DNA of 64,000 nt, from contig NC_046676.1 of NCBI RefSeq assembly GCF_003369915.1, forward strand, positions 7,719,501-7,783,500, in the 5' to 3' direction. Source of the stretch: Drosophila miranda. Lineage: Eukaryota; Arthropoda; Insecta; Diptera; Drosophilidae. Positions 1 through 10,198 of the stretch are shown here, one piece after another (within the stretch, counting starts at the first letter, position 1; each line of letters begins with the position of its first letter). The notes under the pieces were generated by a model. That model saw nothing but the letters and a program-made list of their open reading frames with translations, was not told the origin of the DNA and did no database searches. A program made the translations under genes and the position numbers.

Positions 1-2204
1 AAGTATGATTGGTAGGTAGGAATGCTGTTTTAATAAACCAAAGCTTAAAGTAGTAACGTAATAGAGCATAGATCGTAACTAAATTACAATTGGAGTAGTA
101 CTGCGCAGGCCTCTCCTCGGAGATCCACTCTGCTGGAGATCCCAAGTGGAATAGGATGAAAACATACCTTAAGGGCGGCCGCTGTCCCATATTATTGTAT
201 CCATTGCTGTAGGGTGGCGGTAAATGGTGGGCCATCATATGCAATGGTGGTGGACCCCGAGGCATTTGCATATACGGCGTCTTATATACATTCCCACGAT
301 GCACTTCATCGGACTCGTTCACCACATGATGTCCCTGGTAGCTTTGGTGTGTCGAGATGGGCGTGGGCAGGAGGCTCCGTTCCCCCCGTTCATTGTGGGG
401 ATTTCCAGACTCCGATTGCACTGGTGGACGTCGCTTCATATCGGACTCGGACATGTAATCCAATTTATGATCACGTCTGTGTGATATGTGATGAGCAGGA
501 GGTTTCCTTGCAAACGTGGGAGACAACTGCAGACAAACACAAAAAAAAGAGTGAAATAAAGTAGAAAAAACTATCTTTTATTCGAATAAGTAAGCACTCA
601 ACTCACATTGCTGGAGACAATCGAAGCTGAATCGGCCAGCGGTTGGGGCATCGTAATAGTTATGTTATCTTCATAATCCGAATCATATTTTTCCTTTTCC
701 TTTTCCTTATCCTTTTCCCTTTCCTTTTGCGACTGATCAGCATTACTATCTGTGGCAGCGGCTGTAGTTGTAGCGGCGTCCCGTTCCGGAGATGGCACCT
801 TGGGGGGGTGCTTGTTGCCATTTGTCTCTGGCTCTTCATCCTTTAGAATCCTTTCTTTGATTGACACTTCATCGGGCTCTTTCTCCGCCACGGGCTTCTC
901 CACAGTGGGTTTCTCTTCAATGCTCGGCTTCTCATCGACGGGTTTGTCCTCAATGCCCGGCGGCTTCTCCTCAGTGGGTTTCTCAACTTTTTTAACTGGA
1001 ACTGATTTTAAATGGTTTTAGTTTTTTACTTTACTCTCCACTTAACAATATCTTACCCGATTTGGCGGCACGCATTGTATATCCAGTTTCGTTTTTGAAA
1101 GAATTCACAGAATTTCTGAGGAATCGATTTGGTATTAGTGATCCCGGTGAACAGTTCTTCTCCTTGCAGTCCGGGCATTCGCTCTCCTCGGACTCCAGCA
1201 ACGATGTTCGCACGCCTGCCAGTAGAGTAGAGGAAAATAATTAGGGCTTAGGTAATCAAAGCTACTGCTAGAGGGGTACGTACAGTCGTCACAGAAGGAA
1301 CTGCCGCAGCAGGGTATCATGACTGCATCAACAAAAATGTCCCGGCAAATGCCGCAGATTAAATCGTCGGGAATTTCCTGATTCTGCTCCGCTGGCACTA
1401 CAAACATGGAGGCCTCTTCCTCTGTTGCCCTGAAAGAAATCAGAAAATATGGTATTTTCAAATGTGTTTAATTTATCTACTGAATCGAGGACGAAGTCCT
1501 GTCACTTACGTGTCTGGTTTGTCCCTGAAGGAGCGCGGTATGCCAGTATTTCTTTTCACTTCGAACTGATCTTTACCAGCTGTATAAGGGCAGTTCTTGA
1601 TCCAGTGACCTGTTTTCTTGCACTTGTTGCAACGATACGAGGCGGGAACTTCGCCCACTTGAGATTGCCCCTTTATGCGATGATACCTGAGCAAGAAAGA
1701 ATTGTAGGGAAATTCTCTTTTTTTAGTTGTGGGCTACTTCTTACGTCTTTGGGTCATAGTCCACAGTACTCTGCATCATCATCGCATGGATTTTGTCCTC
1801 TTCAGTGCCTTGCATTTTGGAGAGATCCATATTGAAGTTCTCCTGCTTATTTGAGGAGGGGGCCGGGGCCGCATTTTCGGCTGGCGGCTCCCATCCCTTC
1901 TTCGTTGGATGGGCCAACGGTATTCTGGAAATGATCAGCGTTGTGTTTTTTGGTATAAGGACTCCATCATCCTTGTATTCTAAAGGGAAGTAGAGAGTTT
2001 TATCAACAAACTTTTACTGTAAACTATTTCAAACATACCTTCTTTAGTCTGCGCATTCGTTATTTGAAGATCAAAGTCTATGATTTTCCCCAGACGCTTC
2101 TGCTGTACAATTTCCCTTTTCAGATCGCCCACAGATATGTGAAGTCCATCGAACGTAATGGTATCGAAGTTGAGTGTACTTTTGAATTTATAATGCACTG
2201 ACAT
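1..2204 (-). CDS. Snama: Snama, RBBP6-type RING E3 ubiquitin ligase (3' part outside window)
   Basis: RBBP6 family members are nuclear RING-type E3 ligases that carry a ubiquitin-like DWNN domain and link to p53 control and mRNA 3' processing. Coding exons by splice sites: 2204-2039, 1979-1745, 1686-1510, 1429-1284, 1215-1057, 1001-607, 526-168, and probably 24-1 after a TTAAAACAG acceptor; all join in phase. The start is the first ATG of the DWNN frame (MSVHYKFKS). DWNN covers about residues 1-76. A CCHC zinc knuckle follows at C153, C156, H161, C166, then a RING/U-box-like C4C4 finger from C218 (CGIC...PCCG...CDDC...CPDC). After about residue 295 come repeated EKP motifs and a Lys/Glu/Asp-rich stretch, typical of the disordered half. 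About 550 residues lie here, so more than half of a fly-length protein (about 1,200 residues) is beyond base 1. Family assignment is firm; the last exon is tentative. Confidence 0.93.
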
Positions 2205-3228
2205 TTTCAAGTGTGAGTATGATCTAAGATAGGAAGATGCAATTAGGAGAATATAAATATATATTTTTCGTCCCAAAAGAGCCGCTACCACTCATATAAC
2301 AGAGGGGGCTTGAGCTGCAAATTAAAGTTTCAGACTAGAACGTTGTATTAAAGTACAGGTCAACATTTGATACATGATGTGGATACATATGCATGTATTT
2401 AATATATGCACCTAATCCGGACAGAAATGTGAAGAAGAAGACGATTTGCAAATAGCAGGTATGTCGGTTCGATGATAGGTTCTGAGAGCGATGGTGAAAA
2501 CGATTTGAAATGGCTAAGAGGACGCTAAATACATATGCATGTACATACATACATAGGTTTGCCCTATATAAGAAGAAAAATAAAAAGGACGTGTTGTCCT
2601 TTTACCAATTTTCTTTTATTTGCACTGATTGAATCACCACGATAACATTACTCGAAGAATCATTACCCACAAAAATCATTGGTATAGCTAAATACGTACA
2701 ACTAAATAAACGCAATGACATTAACTATATTATTACACCATGAAACGAATATAGCTTATGAAAAAACACTGAACTTTCAATTTATGCTACAAGCATACAA
2801 ATGCGTGAGCGAATTTTTATGCACATAGCTACATCCACATGTAGACATTAAATAGATAACTAAATGTGATTCGAGGAACTTACGGATTAGTACAGGCAAA
2901 TCTACCACAAAACACTGGCCATTTACAAGATATTACCGGTATTTGCACGCACACAATAACTTATAACTCAAAAATAAACGTCGGAGTATTTTATTTTTGC
3001 CTCGACACTATTTATTTGACAGCATTTCACATAATTATATCGATACCGCGATATCTATCGTTATAGGTTAGGTTTGCATTCAAAGTGTTGTATTTTTAGA
3101 GCGATGGAATTGGAATGATTCGATTTCAACTATCTTGACGTATGAATTATTTATTCTGGGTATTTGTGAAACTGATTACGATTAAATTTATATTTTTTTA
3201 TGTTTTCAGTTGGGACCAAATACATGCG
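2205..3228. other. Intergenic, Snama promoter side
   Basis: No convincing coding frame. It holds the Snama 5' leader and promoter region. A perfect DRE-type octamer TATCGATA lies at 3038-3045, followed by a near-palindromic CGATATCTATCG. DREF/BEAF sites of this kind mark housekeeping promoters in flies. The errantivirus inserted about 180 bp beyond it. CATATGTA-type simple repeats occur at 2520-2560. Confidence 0.5.
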
Positions 3229-3759
3229 AGTTAACTTACCCAATTCTATTGAGCTCTTATACGAGTTGTAAACAATCTTTGGCTTTCCAAAACGAAAACA
3301 ATTTCAATCTTGGGCCTCCGCCTAATTGATTTCTTAGATGTTCAATCTCAAGGGCTCCCGCCGCAATCCCAATCTTTGACACTCGCCTAAATGGAAAACC
3401 AATGTTTGCCCACACCCGGCTTCTCATAAACAATCTCACTCCCGGCTTTCTGCAGATCCTGCACTTTAGGCATTTTACAGTTCTCTCTTTGGATGACGAA
3501 ATCCAATACTCTGGATGGCGAAATCAATTGAAATGTTTATAGAAAAACTATTCCCGAAAGGGATCAACGATGCAAAGATCAGAAAGTTCAAGTGAGTCTT
3601 GATCCAGAAGCGACACCGCAAAGTCGAGCTAAAAATTAAGATCGCGCAAACCCTTTGCCCGGAATCCTTTGTGACCCTCTACTTAAATCTATATCAGTGA
3701 AGTTAGAAGTAAAATAAAAACTTTTTAAAAACACAATCCGCTACCGCAGTTATTTAATT
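3229..3759 (+). repeat. 5' LTR of errantivirus
   Basis: Begins AGTTAACTTACCC and ends TTATTTAATT, the AGTTA...AATT ends usual for gypsy-class LTRs. It matches the 3' LTR over its full 531 bp. The differences I see are two adjacent bases near the left end (CT here, GG in the right copy) and single changes near 3332, 3502 and 3579. An AATAAA is present near 3714, consistent with LTR polyadenylation. Confidence 0.93.
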
Positions 3760-3776
3760 GGCGCCCAACGTGGGGC
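3759..3776 (+). other. Primer binding site for tRNA-Lys(CUU)
   Basis: TGGCGCCCAACGTGGGGC, directly at the LTR boundary, is complementary to the 3' end of Drosophila tRNA-Lys(CUU) including CCA, from my memory of that tRNA. Gypsy uses the same primer. The first T is shared with the last base of the LTR. Confidence 0.85.
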
Positions 3777-4111
3777 GACGTTGTATAAAAAGCACCGAAT
3801 AATAAAAGTGTTGCGTCGTGCCGAAACCCGAAGGACAATTAATTAATGGAATAAATCCTTCAGATATAAAAACGCGGAGTGACTGTGAGATATAAGATAA
3901 AAAAAGTGAGATAAAAAGGAAACAAACCGGAGCTTAGGGTGTGCAAAAATAAATACAATATACAATACAAATACAAATACAAATACAATACAAAATACAA
4001 AAACCAAAGTTTTTAAACAAAACCAACCAAACCAAAACACAAAGAAAGTGAAACTATCAGCTAAACCAAAGAAGGAAGACCCCCAGAAGACCCAGTTAAA
4101 CAAAGAAATTT

Positions 4112-4209
4112 AAGAAGGAAGACCCGTTCGAAGACCTGTCAGCCAAATCAAGAAGGAAGACCCGTTCGAAGATCTGTCAGCCAAACTAAGAAGGACGACC
4201 CCTACCGGA
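4112..4209 (+). repeat. 38-bp direct repeat in errantivirus leader
   Basis: Units start at 4112, 4150 and 4188 with the same opening AAGAAGG. The first two are nearly identical and contain CCCGTTCGAAGA; the third is partial and diverged. The repeat lies in the untranslated leader between the primer binding site and the gag frame, where packaging or translation-control elements usually sit. Function is unknown. Confidence 0.8.
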
Positions 4210-4299
4210 TAGTCCGTGAGCAAAAGTTGTATTAATAAATATATAAGTTCAATTAGGTTATATTAGATTATAAAAACAAACATATAAGAAAAATTTAAG

Positions 4300-4632
4300 G
4301 TGGATCAACTAACTTTAGATTTTGAAAAACTAAAAATGATTAACTCACAAACATGGACCGATCTCACTGCAGATCTGGTCAAACAATTGATAGCACTTCA
4401 AATTTCACAAGTACAGGAGCAAATTGTAAATTTAAAACAACAAATAGAAACTAAATCCGATCAGGTATCAGATTATCAGGCAGAAGCAATAGACGAGACA
4501 ATAAAAGATGACACCACATTAAAGGTAATAGAATCCCTACCAATTTTCAATGGTGGATTAAACCAATACGTAGGATGGAGGGAAGCTGCAGAAACTGCAG
4601 TGAAGTTATATAAGAAAGGAAGTAAGCAATGA
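4300..4632 (+). pseudogene. Truncated gag-like frame of errantivirus
   Basis: A 110-codon frame that starts in the leader and is rich in Gln, Lys and Glu, with a predicted coiled-coil-like segment near residues 40-55. A YVGWREAAETA segment near the end resembles the start of the capsid region in gypsy-class Gag. A full Gag would be several hundred residues, so only the N-terminal part is left. The frame stops near 4632, within about 15 bp of where env-like coding begins, so the deletion junction is near 4620-4640. The nominal first codon in this frame is TTG rather than ATG at 4300, so the true start is uncertain. Confidence 0.6.
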
Positions 4633-4645
4633 TCATGACGACTTT

Positions 4646-5137
4646 TTGAAAATACAAAATAAAGTAAATGAATTAACTGAAAATAATAATAAACAATTTG
4701 TAATAAATTCCAAATTTTTCAAAGAAATTGAATTGCTATCAAATTCATTAAAAAATGTCATCTTCAATGAAGAAACGATACTGAGAAAGCATCGTTTAAA
4801 ATTAATAACTTTTGACCTACTAAATTTAGTTGATACCATAACCCTCTTAAAAGTAAACATTTTCAATACAAAAATTTTAAATAAAAACGAAATAGAGGAC
4901 ATTTATAAGCATGAAAAACATCCTGTTGAACTGTCTGATCTGCTGGACATTGCAACGGTTAAAATAATTCGAAATGCTGATTTAATAATCATTTACATAA
5001 AATATCCTCAAATTAAAGATATTTGCAAGTTTTACCATGCAAGAGCCATCTCACAAAATGATGGAATGTTAGTTATAAGTGAAAAAGTTTGTGAATGTAA
5101 GGAGAAATACTATTTAATGAATAATTTTAACTTTTAA
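4646..5137 (+). pseudogene. env-like fragment, central part
   Basis: A 163-codon frame with features of errantiviral envelope proteins: an N-terminal heptad-like helix rich in Asn, Lys and Glu and late cysteines (CECKEKY). No signal peptide or furin region is present, because the deletion that removed pol also removed the 5' end of env. The frame ends at 5137, and the rest of env continues in another frame from about 5188, so the gene is broken. It is assigned to env from its position before the polypurine tract and the membrane anchor in the next fragment. Confidence 0.6.
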
Positions 5138-5187
5138 CAATTACGCACAAATAAATTTAAAGAAGACCTGTTTCACCAATTTACTTA

Positions 5188-5706
5188 ATGGCTTTAAAGC
5201 CAACTGCACTAAAAAAAGGGGAAAAAAACAAAGAAATAGACATCATTCAGGATGGTGCCATATTAGTTTCAGGCAAAAATATCGTAGACAATACTACTTT
5301 GTTAGGATCGTATCTCCTTATATTCAACAACACAATTGTAATAAATAATATAACCCACATAAATGATAAGGGTAAAATTCTAAGATATATATCGCATCAT
5401 AGATATAGCTATTTTGAATTAGTTGATTATATACAATCGAATGATAAGCAATTTTCTTTTGATAATGTTAATATTTTAAATCCCCTTATAACATTAGGTA
5501 ATACGGCCTTACCATTAACAACTTTATTCTTAATCATTTTGATATTGATAATGTTATTTTACTTCGGCTATAAATTAACCAAATTTGTACTTATTAAATC
5601 AATAAGAATACCGTCAGAAGAAATAGTGGAAAGCAACATTCAAATACTGTCAGAAGAAATTAGAGCTCTATCAGAACTTCAAAATGTATCGGGACGAAAC
5701 ATTTAA
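5188..5706 (+). pseudogene. env-like fragment, membrane-anchor part
   Basis: A 172-codon frame ending ten bases before the right LTR. It contains Asn-x-Thr/Ser glycosylation motifs, a strongly hydrophobic segment near residues 112-130 (LTTLFLIILILIMLFYFGY), and a short charged tail with repeated PSEE/LSEE motifs. This is the layout of the transmembrane end of an errantiviral Env. It is out of frame with the preceding env fragment, with a stop and about 50 bp between them. I see no intact fusion-competent protein in this copy. Confidence 0.65.
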
Positions 5707-5716
5707 GAATGGGGGG

Positions 5717-6247
5717 AGTTAAGGTACCCAATTCTATTGAGCTCTTATACGAGTTGTAAACAATCTTTGGCTTTCCAAAACGAAAACAATTTCAATCTTG
5801 GGCCTCCGCCTAATTGATTTCTAAGATGTTCAATCTCAAGGGCTCCCGCCGCAATCCCAATCTTTGACACTCGCCTAAATGGAAAACCAATGTTTGCCCA
5901 CACCCGGCTTCTCATAAACAATCTCACTCCCGGCTTTCTGCAGATCCTGCACTTTAGGCATTTTACAGTTCTCTCTTTGGATGACGAAATCCAATACTCG
6001 GGATGGCGAAATCAATTGAAATGTTTATAGAAAAACTATTCCCGAAAGGGATCAACGATGCAAAGATTAGAAAGTTCAAGTGAGTCTTGATCCAGAAGCG
6101 ACACCGCAAAGTCGAGCTAAAAATTAAGATCGCGCAAACCCTTTGCCCGGAATCCTTTGTGACCCTCTACTTAAATCTATATCAGTGAAGTTAGAAGTAA
6201 AATAAAAACTTTTTAAAAACACAATCCGCTACCGCAGTTATTTAATT
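5717..6247 (+). repeat. 3' LTR of errantivirus
   Basis: Same length as the left copy (531 bp) and about 99% identical by eye. It is preceded by the purine tract GGGGGG and followed by the target duplication TGCG. The internal frame in reverse is shared by both LTRs and is not a gene. Confidence 0.93.
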
Positions 6248-6251
6248 TGCG

Positions 6252-7408
6252 TACAAAAAAACACCTAGTGCAACCATATTATTGCAATATGGATATGATC
6301 CCATAAAAATCTGTAAAATAAATCTCCAGGTCGATTTGGATTTTCTTTCGTTTGAAAACTACGCAGCAAAATATTAAATTTAATCCGAATTTTATTGCTC
6401 CGGCTGTAAACTCTCGTTTTTTTCTCTCGTCGGATTGAAAGAGACAGAGCAGCAGTGCATTTGAATGGGTGCTTGCAACGGTTTTTACACATGTTAGTTA
6501 TGCCTGTATGTGTTTACACACTGCTGGAGCGGCAGCTCTGATGCTATCTTAACATAATTTGTAAGCCAATCCTGAGGCTCGTTGAATAATAACACGATCT
6601 TTCCTCACCCCATTGCTAAGATTGGTACCACAAAATATTAATGAATTAAAAATTTAAAAAAAAAGTGTGAATTATGTTTTGTTTCTAAGTTCTCGCTGGG
6701 TGATCAAGAATATACATATATGTATATTTTATGGGATATTTAACGGTATAAAAATATAGAATTTACGTTTCGACTGCTGGTTCGCCAACTCTCTCAGCAC
6801 TATTTACGCCATGTTCGATGCGAGAGAGAAAAGAACAAAATAGGACCCTAAAAGAGAGCGCGTTGCAGGAGCAGAACACCTTGTATAATTTCAGCATGCC
6901 TTAAAACAAAAAATAAAGAATATACGTTGTTGCTCTAGCAGTGAGCAGTGAGTTTTTACTCGATTTTACGCCTCTATGTGCTGTTTGCTTAGCGGTATTA
7001 GCGAGCTAATATTAAAGTGTATACGCACTATTGAGTCCTGTATACTAAAAGTACATAAAAAGAATCCCATACACTCTTCCTTGATAGGAGAAAACGAAAG
7101 AGAACAAAAAAGTCATGGATTGAAAAAGTAGAAAAATTTATTTTATCCGAGAAGTTGAACCAAACAACGACCATATTTACGCGTATGTAACTATCAAAAA
7201 CAATTTGAATATAGCTTATTTCTAAACTTAAGATAAATATTTACAATTATATTTGCACTTTCTTGTGACAAAGTTTATATTAAATCTAATAAAATCTATT
7301 GTATTTTTATCACCGCCTTTCAATACACAAACTTAGTTATAAACAAAAATTTTATTTAGAGCAATCGAAGTATTGGTTTAGGTGCTCGTCCTTACATCTA
7401 TTTAAATA
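6252..7408. other. Intergenic
   Basis: No gene recognised. AT-rich, with GAGAGAGAAAAG-type purine runs at 6820-6860 and short hairpin-like ACATATATGTATAT at 6714-6727. The 3' UTR of the next minus-strand gene ends here; its likely polyadenylation signal (AATAAA on the minus strand) is at 7351-7356, about 53 bases past the stop. Confidence 0.4.
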
Positions 7409-10198
7409 TTAACCAACATATGCGAATGGATTATATGGGGGTGGATAGAAGTTTGGAAAAGATCCAGAGTGCTGAACAGGTATGGTTGCTGTAATTAATT
7501 TTGTAACTTGTGTTGGCACAACGGCAGTTGAAAATATTGTGGTATAAGCTGTTCTTGCACCAAATGTCAATTTCAAAACCTTAGAGCTCGTTTCTGTTGC
7601 CATTGTTTGCAAAATTTCAGTGGAAGTAATCAGCTGCTGCTGATGTGGCGGCATGGGCAATAAGGGATTGTAGAAAGGATTGATTGAAAATGGATATTGT
7701 GATGTTGGCACGGTCAGTGGAGTAATATCAGTAACGTATTCTGTTTTCTCAACTACTCCAACAGACTTGGAGAGCGTTCTCATAATGGTCTCAGTTCCTC
7801 TAACTAGAGGTACTACATGCGACTCCCAAATTGTTTCAAGTTTTACAACTGGGCGCGTTGAGGTTATGAAACTGTTCGGTAGTTGGCTCTCTGAAAAATG
7901 AATAGTCTCAGGTATCAATGGATTTGTTAGGGTTAGGTTGCTTCCACTCTTGATGTCTTCCTTAATTTTCGGTTTAATTTTCGCATCAAATTTTCCGGTA
8001 TTATCCTCATCACCGAACTCCAGATCCAAGTTCAGCTCTGATCCAGCTTCGTCTAAATTCCCTTCGAAGTCTTTAAAGTTCTTGGAAGGACTGAAATCTT
8101 CGCTTAATGGGGATATTGTTTGCGTAACTGTTATAAGGCTGGTATAATCATATGTTTGAACCAATGTTACTTGGATTGTTTCATTTCTTTTTTCATTAAT
8201 TATAGGAAGAATCTGTGTTTTAAGCTTGGTTTGTGTTATGGAAAACGATTCAGTTATTGTTTCTAAGCTAGGAGTCTCTGAACCATCTTCAATATAAATA
8301 GGTTTTAATGTTGATATACTTCCATCCAATGGTTTTTCGTCTGTCTGAGTTGTCGACTCCAAAATATTTTCGGTCAGAGGGCCATCATCTTCAGAATATT
8401 CTTTCGTGTGCTCTTCCCTTATTACTTTTTCTATAGTCGATGTAACGGTCAAAAATCTCGTTTTTTTTACCACTCCCGCCTAAAAAAAGGTTTCAGGATT
8501 AAGATAATGGAAACGTGTTAAAGAAGTTTAAAAAAAAATATCAAATATCAATTAAAACATATCAGAAATTACCTGGAATATAAACGGGCTTTTAATTGTT
8601 GCAATTTCATAGTATGTGTCGATAAAAGGTTTCGGTGTCGATATCTCTACATTTAATGTTTGCACAAAGTACTTTGATTTTTGCTCGTCGTTGTCATTGT
8701 TATTAGCCACAGGGCCATTTTGGGAGCCAGAAGCCTCTAGATCTCTTCCACTGTTTAAGACCTTCAGAATCTGCTCCGGATTTTCGCCGTTTATGGGAAC
8801 TTCCGGTATGCTTTGATCAATGTGGGTCGTATCATTATTTTGGATGGTGATCGGACTGTTGGAGCTGGTATTCTTCCTTATATTAACTTTGGGCTTTGCG
8901 GAGGTTTTATATTGCCATCGACCTGGTCGCCTATTTAGTTTGAACGTGCTAGCACTTGGAACTGTAACGGATTCTTCCTGTAGACTTGTTACTTTGGAGC
9001 GATATGAGTGACGTGAGGTAGTTTCCGTTGATGATGGAGTGATTAATAATTTAGTATTTTGCGTTGATTTATGCCTCCTAGAACGAAAAATTGATTTCGG
9101 CAAATAATATTTGCATTGCTTTTAATGACACGATGCTCATTTTTAACTAATTGGATTACATCATTACCTTTTTCCTTTTGGGCGAGATGATTTTCTAGTG
9201 CTTGACCCTCTGTGATCCCGGCTGCCTTGTTGACTTTTCCGTGGATTTTTAGAGACCAGAGTCTGAGATGTGGAATCTTTAATAGTTTTACTTGGTTGAA
9301 TCGTTGATGTTTTATTTATTCTGGTCTGCCTGGGCTTGCTCTTTTTCTCGGTATTCGATAAAGATATGGACTGAGGAACTTTTGTAAAACGCCCAGATTC
9401 CTTTGTGGAAGTAACACCATTTCTAGCGTTGCCGTCAGCTACTCTTGTCTGATAACCATGGACACTCTCCTTTTTAGACAAATAATTTCTTTGCCGCTCA
9501 GCTTCATTTTTCCCCTTAAAGTTAACCACACGATACGATTCTTCGGCAAACTGCTCTGGCTGGCGCGAAAGCAGATCGTATTCGGGGGTGCTTAATAGTG
9601 TTTGTATTGGGGAATTCGATATACTTTTATTGTACGACTCACTATTCGACGTAAATGTTTCGGGATGTACATTGGACTGACTCAAAATTAGAGGGGTAGG
9701 TTTGATTCCCTCTTTTTCCTTTTCTTTTTTGGAAAATTTTGGCTTGGTTTCAATAATATTAATGATGTTGTTTGTGTTGTTAGGTTTTAGTTCTAAAAGA
9801 TACAACAAAAGAAACGTTAATTGGTATATTTAAATCAGTTTGTGTCCCCAAAATCAGAATTAAAATGCTAAGGACCTTATTCTCTTGATTAGGAAACATT
9901 ATCTGAAAATAATAAAAACTCACCAAAATGTGGGGAGCTTTGGGGAGAAAATACCATTACGGTATTCCCAATGGTAGTCGTAAAGTCCAAAAATCCATAA
10001 ACAGTTTGAGTAAGTAACTCATTTTCACCACAAGATGCTGGAATCGAAATACACATAACAATATAAACAAATTTTAAATATTTTTTTGCATGTGTAGTTT
10101 GTATTTTGAAACTTGAGTAAATATCAAATCAAACCATCCATTTATTTAATAAACTTACCGCTTTTTAAAGCACAAAGTATAAGCAAGTAAATTAACAT
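7409..10198 (-). CDS. Secreted Ser/Thr-rich protein with GFLDFTTT-type N-terminal motif
   Basis: Five exons in phase: 10198-10159, 10037-9924, 9792-9168, 9077-8573, 8479-7409; 784 residues. Exon 1 encodes a short signal peptide (MLIYLLILCALKSA). The mature N-terminus contains YGFLDFTTTIGNTVMVF, and later segments repeat the style with TVT, TTIFSTAVVPTQVTKLITAT and TYDYTSLITVTQT. This resembles the arthropod-specific family I recall as Pfam DUF4758, whose function is unknown; that assignment is from memory. The middle is Lys/Arg/Ser-rich and probably disordered, the next part is acidic, and the C-terminus is Pro/Tyr/Phe-rich. No enzyme motif is seen. Likely secreted and O-glycosylated. Exon structure is solid because all junctions keep phase. 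Confidence 0.8.

Larger units (their letters stand above)
3229..6247 (+). mobile_element. Deleted errantivirus (gypsy-class LTR retroelement), pol missing
   Basis: Two 531-bp direct repeats (LTRs) flank a 1,957-bp interior. The interior holds a tRNA-Lys primer binding site, a 5' leader, the start of a gag-like frame, then env-like frames and a polypurine tract (GGGGGG, 5711-5716) just before the right LTR. Protease, reverse transcriptase, RNase H and integrase are entirely absent, so the copy cannot move on its own. The insertion is flanked by a 4-bp target duplication TGCG (3225-3228 and 6248-6251). The empty target reads as strictly alternating pyrimidine-purine over 12 bp, which matches the YRYRYR preference known for gypsy-type integrases. 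The LTRs differ at only about five of 531 positions, so insertion is recent. I do not assign a named family. Confidence 0.93.

Noticed and set aside
3257-3439. A 60-codon minus-strand frame present twice (also 5745-5927).
   Set aside because: Both copies lie inside the LTRs and are identical because the LTRs are. It is not a gene.
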